Positions 32,825 through 37,064 of a stretch of 37,064 nt of DNA are shown here, one piece after another. The first letter of the stretch is position 1. The number at the start of each line of letters is the position of its first letter. The position numbers and the translations under genes were made by a program. The stretch covers positions 1-37,064 of the forward strand of contig VGSG01000038.1 in assembly GCA_016875095.1 (NCBI GenBank), given 5' to 3'. This DNA is from Deltaproteobacteria bacterium. GTDB lineage: Bacteria; Desulfobacterota; Desulfomonilia; Desulfomonilales; Desulfomonilaceae. Below the pieces are notes generated by a model. That model was not told the DNA's origin. It was given only the letters and a program-made list of their open reading frames with translations, and did no database searches.

Positions 32825-33973
32825 CTAGTCCACTGCCAGTATTGATCGGCCCGCGACGAGGCGCATGATCTGGTTGGTTCCGGTATATATTTGTGTGAGT
32901 TTTGCGTCCCGCATCATGCGTTCCACCGGGTAATCTTTCATGTAGCCATACCCGCCCATGATCTGGACCGCATCCGTGGTGACTTTCATGGCCGTATCCG
33001 AAGCGAGAAACTTTGCCAGAGCCGCCTGTGTTTCAGCCTCTCTTGTCTTTCCCTCATCGAAAAGGGACGCCGCCCGGTAGGTCAACAGCCGGGAAGATTC
33101 GACCGCGGCCGCCATATCCGCAACCATGAATTGGATCGGCGCCAGCGCCGCGATAGGCTTATCGAACTGGACTCGTTCCCGCGCGTAAGCCACCGCATGA
33201 TCCAGAGCGCCCTGACCGATACCCACTGCCTGCGACGCGCAAAAAAGCCGGCTCATCGCGAGCGTTTTCATAAGGTTTAGGAAACCCTCTCCCTCGTTCC
33301 CGATGAGGTTTTCCGCGGGTACTTCCATATCCTCGAAATAGAGCTCTGAATTCACCGACCCGCGCATTCCCATCTTGTTCTCGTTCTTGCCGTGGACCAG
33401 TCCCGGGAAGCCTTTTTCCACCACGAACGCGCTGATTCCTCGGGCTTTCAGGCCCTTGTCCGTGTACGCGTAGAGCACGAAAAAGTCCGCGACAGAGCCA
33501 TTGGTTATGAAGCACTTCTGCCCGTTGATCACATACCGATCGCCGGAACGCACGGCTGTGGTCCTCATGGAGAGAATGTCCGAGCCGGCTGACGGCTCAG
33601 TGGCCGCGAGGGCCGTGAGACATGGAGAGTCTCCGGCTAGCCTGTTCAGGTATTTGTCCTTCAGCTTTTCGCTTCCACCGTGCAGAATAGGCAGCGTGCC
33701 GTCCGCCTGCGCGATCAGGAGGAGCGCGGAGGACGCGCACACCCGGCCGATTTCTTCGAGGATCATCGAGAACATGAGGGTCGAGGTTTCCACCCCCCCA
33801 TATTGAATGGGAAGCAATGGGTTGAGGAGTCCGTTCTCCGCGAAGACCCTATGGGAGTGATGAGGAAAAGCCGCGGTCTCATCCAGTTCCGCCGCTCTCG
33901 GGGCTATTTCTCGCTCCGCGATTCTGCGAACCGTATCGAGAATCATCTGCTGCTCGTCAGTAAGCTGAAACAT
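32825..33973 (-). CDS. Acyl-CoA dehydrogenase-family protein lacking the usual catalytic glutamate
   Basis: FAD flavoprotein (382 aa; ATG at 33973 after GGAGGAG). The family motifs are present: LAATEPSAGSDILSMRTTA, FITNGSVADFFV, GMRGSVNSELYF and the C-terminal GGYGYMKDYPVERMMRDAK. In the catalytic segment QIYTGTNQIMR residue 364 is Thr (codon ACC), where medium-chain-type enzymes have Glu. The alternative base position used by isovaleryl- and long-chain enzymes (segment TLAMSRLFCA) also lacks Glu. The protein could therefore be a non-oxidising member, use another base, or be one half of a heteromer with its neighbour. Substrate unknown. Fatty-acid or aromatic-acid degradation is likely. Confidence 0.88.
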   Translation of the reverse strand: MFQLTDEQQMILDTVRRIAEREIAPRAAELDETAAFPHHSHRVFAENGLLNPLLPIQYGGVETSTLMFSMILEEIGRVCASSALLLIAQADGTLPILHGGSEKLKDKYLNRLAGDSPCLTALAATEPSAGSDILSMRTTAVRSGDRYVINGQKCFITNGSVADFFVLYAYTDKGLKARGISAFVVEKGFPGLVHGKNENKMGMRGSVNSELYFEDMEVPAENLIGNEGEGFLNLMKTLAMSRLFCASQAVGIGQGALDHAVAYARERVQFDKPIAALAPIQFMVADMAAAVESSRLLTYRAASLFDEGKTREAETQAALAKFLASDTAMKVTTDAVQIMGGYGYMKDYPVERMMRDAKLTQIYTGTNQIMRLVAGRSILAVD

Positions 33974-34058
33974 GAACAAAAACTCCTCCCGCCTCGGCGT
34001 GGCGTCCGCCGCGATGAATCGATCTTTCAACACGGGATGGACCCCGATCAAGCCTTCA

Positions 34059-35204
34059 TCAGGCCATTTCTCTGAGTATCTCCCGAGCGATGACAAGGCG
34101 CTGAATTTGATTCGTTCCTTCGAAAATCTGGGTAAGTTTGGCGTCACGGAACATGCGCTCCACCGGGAAATCTTTCATGTACCCATAGCCGCCCAGCACC
34201 TGGACCGCATCGGTGGTGATCTTCATGGCTGCGTCAGAGGCGAAGCATTTGGCCATGGAGGCAAGTTTTGTATTGCTTTCACCCGCGTCGTACAGGGCTG
34301 CCGCCCGGTAGATCAAGCCTCTGGACGCCTCTATGAGCGTGGCGCTATCGGCCAGGATAGCCTGGATGAGTTGGTGTTCCGCGATAGGTTTGCCGAAGGT
34401 TCGCCGCTCCATGGCGTAACGGGTCATCACGTCGAACGCGCCCTGGGCTATACCCAACGCCTGCGCGCCAATTGCGGGCCGCGACATATCGAAATCCCTC
34501 ATGGCCAGCAAAAAGCCTTTCCCTTCCTCGCCGAGCAGATGGTCCGCCGGGACCCTCACGTTCTCAAGGATGACTTCCGTCGTGTTGGAGCCCCGTTGAC
34601 CCAACTTATTCTCGGTTCGGCCCACGGAGAAGCCGACCCGGTCACGCTCCACGAGAAAGAATGAGAGCCCGTCATGGCCCCCTTCTCTCGATGTGCGGGC
34701 CAGCGCCGAATAGAGTGAGGCTACCCCCCCGTTGGTTGCAAAGCACTTGGTCCCCGAGATCACGTAATCCGCGCCGTCCCGGATTGCGGTGGTCCTGATC
34801 CCCGATACATCCGAACCTGCGACAGGCTCGGTGACCAGGTAGCCCACCAGGGCTCGATCGTCTCCGATCCGCTTCAGAATTCGATCCCTCAGCTCCGGTC
34901 TCATCCCGTGAACCATCGGGAAGGAGCCCACCGCCTGGATAATCAAGAGCAGCGCCGAAGCGGCGCAGTGCTTGGCGATTTCTTCCACCGCGATACACAG
35001 GGCCGTGCCCTGGTCTTTCTCAAGGCCGCCGAACTCGGGCGGCAAAGTCAGCGTCAGCAACCCCAAGTCCCAACAAAGGTCTTCCACTTCTCGATCGAAA
35101 ACACCCGCCTCATCGATCTGCGCGGCTCGGGGCGCGATCCTTTCTTTTGCCGCGCGACTGACAGTCTCCCGTAACAGTCTCAACTCGTCCGAGGCTCCAA
35201 ACAT
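34059..35204 (-). CDS. Acyl-CoA dehydrogenase
   Basis: FAD-dependent alpha,beta-desaturase of acyl-CoA (381 aa; ATG at 35204 preceded by AGGGAGG; the in-frame extension upstream has no family sequence). YLVTEPVAGSDVSGIRTTA and CFATNGGVASLY bind FAD and substrate, and Glu362 in QIFEGTNQIQR is the catalytic base. It resembles short- and branched-chain acyl-CoA or butyryl-CoA dehydrogenases. It is the first gene of a tandem pair with the paralogue at 32825-33973, 85 bases apart on the minus strand, so probably one transcript. Electron-transferring flavoprotein genes are not in the window. Confidence 0.93.
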   Translation of the reverse strand: MFGASDELRLLRETVSRAAKERIAPRAAQIDEAGVFDREVEDLCWDLGLLTLTLPPEFGGLEKDQGTALCIAVEEIAKHCAASALLLIIQAVGSFPMVHGMRPELRDRILKRIGDDRALVGYLVTEPVAGSDVSGIRTTAIRDGADYVISGTKCFATNGGVASLYSALARTSREGGHDGLSFFLVERDRVGFSVGRTENKLGQRGSNTTEVILENVRVPADHLLGEEGKGFLLAMRDFDMSRPAIGAQALGIAQGAFDVMTRYAMERRTFGKPIAEHQLIQAILADSATLIEASRGLIYRAAALYDAGESNTKLASMAKCFASDAAMKITTDAVQVLGGYGYMKDFPVERMFRDAKLTQIFEGTNQIQRLVIAREILREMA

Positions 35205-35431
35205 GCCCGCCTCCCTGGGATAAGGGATTTTCTGAAAAGCGCATTCCAGGGGAGAACTTTTTGGCGCATAAAAGCTCTCCGCGAAGAACCCCTCTCCTAG
35301 AAAACACGCCACTTCCTGCACGCGCTTCCAGCGCTTGCAGGCTTTCGCGCCTGCCAGAAGCCAATGCATGACACCGAAGTGGTCGGGCGCATTTTGGCAG
35401 ATCAGAAAGGGTTTCGCCAGCCCCTATATTC

Positions 35432-35461
35432 TTGACTTCGGGCCTTACGATCCAGGATACT
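35432..35461 (+). promoter_or_regulatory. Predicted sigma-70 promoter for the phosphorylase gene
   Basis: TTGACT at 35432-35437 and GATACT at 35456-35461 with an 18-base spacer. Transcription would start near 35468, 21 bases before the ATG. Confidence 0.5.
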
Positions 35462-35488
35462 CGCCCCATTCTTAAGGAAGCCTTTGAT

Positions 35489-36325
35489 ATGTCCAATCTG
35501 TACGCACAGACGCAGGAGTCGGTTCAGGTCCTGCGAAGAGTGGCTGGAGTCATTCCCGATGTCGCCCTCATACTCGGGACAGGCCTGGGCGGAGTCGCGG
35601 AGCGCATCTCAGTGAGGGCGCGCATTCCCTACAACGAAATTCCCCATTTTCCCGCGGCCACTGCTAAAGGACACGAGGGCATGCTTCTTTTCGGCTCTCT
35701 CGCCGGACTCGCGGTGGTCGCCATGCAGGGGCGATTCCATTTTTACGAAGGATACGGCCCGGAGCAGGTGACTCTGCCGGTCAGGGTTCTCCGAGGGTTG
35801 GGCGCTCGGATCCTCATCATAAACAGCGCAGCGGGTGGATTAAATCCAACATTCGAGCCGGGAGACGTGATGGTTGCCACGGACCATATCAGCCTCATGA
35901 TGCCCAACCCACTCAGGGGCGTCGTCGATGAGCGCCTGGGACCACGCTTCCCGGACATGAGTCACCCGTACGATGCCGAGCTGATCCGCGCGGCCACAGA
36001 AGCGGCTGCCGCGCATAACATCGCCGTGAGGCAAGGTGTGTACATCGCCGTCCCCGGCCCGAGCCTGGAAACGCCCGCTGAAACCCGGATGTTGCGACTT
36101 CTGAAAGCCGATGCCGTTGGGATGAGCACCGTGCCGGAAGTGATCGTGGCAAACCAGGTGGGCTTCAGAACACTCGCGCTCGCAGCAATCACCAACGTGA
36201 ACGATCCTGACAAGATGGAACCCATATCCGTCCAAAAGGTTATCGACAACGCGGCAAAGGCCGGCCCGACAATAGGCCTGATCATCGAAGAAATTCTAAG
36301 ACGGATGAAGATGAGCCTTGCGTGA
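35489..36325 (+). CDS. punA: Purine nucleoside phosphorylase (trimeric, PunA type)
   Basis: Cleaves purine nucleosides with phosphate to base and (deoxy)ribose-1-phosphate (278 aa; ATG at 35489 after AAGGAAG). Motifs of the trimeric PNP class are GTGLGG, the phosphate-site GHEG and GRFHFYEGY, NSAAGGLN, YIAVPGPSLETPAE (Glu for the purine ring) and GMSTVPEVIVANQ, with the Asn of ITNVN completing a 6-oxopurine pocket. That favours inosine/guanosine-like substrates over adenosine. It is 17 bases upstream of a deaminase gene, so methylthioinosine could be the substrate; that is an inference from context. Confidence 0.93.
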   Translation: MSNLYAQTQESVQVLRRVAGVIPDVALILGTGLGGVAERISVRARIPYNEIPHFPAATAKGHEGMLLFGSLAGLAVVAMQGRFHFYEGYGPEQVTLPVRVLRGLGARILIINSAAGGLNPTFEPGDVMVATDHISLMMPNPLRGVVDERLGPRFPDMSHPYDAELIRAATEAAAAHNIAVRQGVYIAVPGPSLETPAETRMLRLLKADAVGMSTVPEVIVANQVGFRTLALAAITNVNDPDKMEPISVQKVIDNAAKAGPTIGLIIEEILRRMKMSLA

Positions 36326-36342
36326 GGAAGGCCGGTCTGCGA

Positions 36343-37064
36343 ATGTCCGATATCACACTTATCAATGGTTTGATCCTCGAAGGCCCTCACCGACCCAGTC
36401 CCGAACCCCACGCCATGACCGTGATTTCCGGAGCGAAGCTCTCTGTGGTCAATGGAGCGGCGGATTCCACGGTCCCGTCGGGAGACGTGATTGACTGCTC
36501 AGGCTGTCTGATCATGCCGGGTCTGGTGAATGCCCATACACACGCGGCGATGGCCATGCTCCGGGGACTTGCGGATGACGTGCCTTTGGACACATGGCTG
36601 AATGATTATATTTTCCCTGCTGAGGCTCGTTTTGCAGCCCCGGAATTCGTTTATCTGGGGGCCAAACTTGCCGCTGTCGAAATGATCCTCTCAGGGATCA
36701 CCTGCTGCGCAGACGGTTACTTCTTCATGGAACAATCCGCGCGGGCTTTCGTGGAAGTAGGAATCCGCGCGGTCGTGGCCCAGGGCATACTTGACGCTCC
36801 TGCGCCTGATGCGCCTCAGCCCGGATCATGGAAGGAACGAGTCGAGGTCTTTCTGAGAGACTTTCCGTCCGATCCGCTCGTTATTCCAGCTCTGTTCTGT
36901 CATTCGCCGTACCTGTGCAGTCCTGGAACGCTGCGCTCAGCCTGGGAGATGTGCGAAGCGCAGGATATGAGGCTCTTCATCCACGTTGCCGAAACCGAGC
37001 GGGAAGTTGAAGTTATCAGGTCTCGATACGGTCAGACCCCCGTGGAGCATCTGAGCCGCGTGGG
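36343..37064 (+). CDS. Amidohydrolase, MtaD-like methylthioadenosine/S-adenosylhomocysteine deaminase (runs off right edge)
   Basis: Metal-dependent hydrolase of the amidohydrolase superfamily; 240 codons are present and the C-terminus lies outside the window. It begins MSDITLINGLIL, and PGLVNAHTHAAMAMLRGLAD carries the metal histidines His65 and His67; WLNDYIFPAEA, HSPYLCSPGTL and IHVAETEREVE follow, all as in MtaD-type deaminases and chlorohydrolase-like relatives. Such enzymes deaminate 5'-methylthioadenosine, S-adenosylhomocysteine or adenosine to inosine forms. A GTG at 36322, overlapping the upstream stop, is an alternative in-frame start. The deaminase-phosphorylase order suggests a purine and methylthio salvage unit. 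Confidence 0.88.
   Translation, partial: MSDITLINGLILEGPHRPSPEPHAMTVISGAKLSVVNGAADSTVPSGDVIDCSGCLIMPGLVNAHTHAAMAMLRGLADDVPLDTWLNDYIFPAEARFAAPEFVYLGAKLAAVEMILSGITCCADGYFFMEQSARAFVEVGIRAVVAQGILDAPAPDAPQPGSWKERVEVFLRDFPSDPLVIPALFCHSPYLCSPGTLRSAWEMCEAQDMRLFIHVAETEREVEVIRSRYGQTPVEHLSRV

Noticed and set aside
1-37064. CRISPR array, tRNA, rRNA, integrase or insertion sequence
   Set aside because: Looked for direct repeats with regular spacers, clover-leaf-like sequences and transposase frames; none was convincing. A tRNA search program would be decisive.

Overview
The window looks like chromosomal DNA of an anaerobic deltaproteobacterium (Desulfobacterota / Syntrophobacterota, perhaps Desulfomonile-like). 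This is inferred from gene content: a four-subunit 2-oxoacid:ferredoxin oxidoreductase, two adjacent acyl-CoA dehydrogenases, a recA-pilT pair, a DUF1615 protein, and C-run/G-run palindromic intergenic repeats. No rRNA or tRNA gene was recognised, so the assignment cannot be made firm here. GC content is high throughout; the exceptions are the toxin-antitoxin patch near 6.2-7.7 kb and the AT-rich gap near 8.8 kb.

Layout. At 1-455 (minus) is the N-terminal part of an AbiEii-type nucleotidyltransferase that runs off the left edge. At 0.6-6.2 kb a promoter and leader hairpin precede gyrA, archease, a PAP2 phosphatase and the RNA ligase rtcB. At 6.25-7.7 kb is a small accessory patch: a HigA-like antitoxin, its HigB-like toxin interrupted by an in-frame amber codon, and an orphan gene. 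At 7.9-8.8 kb (minus) is a predicted outer-membrane barrel protein with palindromes at its promoter. At 9.2-19.0 kb a co-directional block carries a branched-chain-type ABC importer (livK, livHMGF), a korDABC oxidoreductase and pxpB-pxpC (5-oxoprolinase subunits), joined by overlapping or very short junctions. At 19.2-22.0 kb are an AMIN-domain protein and a polyprenyl-phosphate sugar-1-phosphate transferase with a long C-terminal extension. At 22.0-24.2 kb are bioB (minus) and rpoH (plus). At 24.7-29 kb are a DUF1615 protein, two small secreted proteins, gcvH and a TonB-like protein. At 29.1-32.7 kb are a DUF1848 protein (minus), recA and pilT. At 32.8-35.2 kb (minus) are tandem acyl-CoA dehydrogenases. 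At 35.5 kb to the right edge are a purine nucleoside phosphorylase and an MtaD-like deaminase.

How genes may work together. The liv-kor-pxp block can be read as import of an amino acid or 5-oxoproline, ring opening to glutamate by PxpBC, and oxidation of the 2-oxo acid by Kor with reduction of ferredoxin; the substrate is inferred, and PxpA is not in the window. Archease and RtcB are known partners in RNA ligation. The phosphorylase and deaminase at the right end fit a salvage route that deaminates methylthioadenosine or S-adenosylhomocysteine before phosphorolysis. The two acyl-CoA dehydrogenases differ at the catalytic glutamate, which suggests division of labour or a heteromeric enzyme.

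The observations most worth a second look are the nucleotidyltransferase with its N-terminal helix-turn-helix-like segment, the amber-disrupted toxin beside an intact antitoxin, the liv-kor-pxp block, the missing catalytic glutamate in one acyl-CoA dehydrogenase, and the deaminase/phosphorylase pair. No CRISPR array, integrase or insertion sequence was seen.
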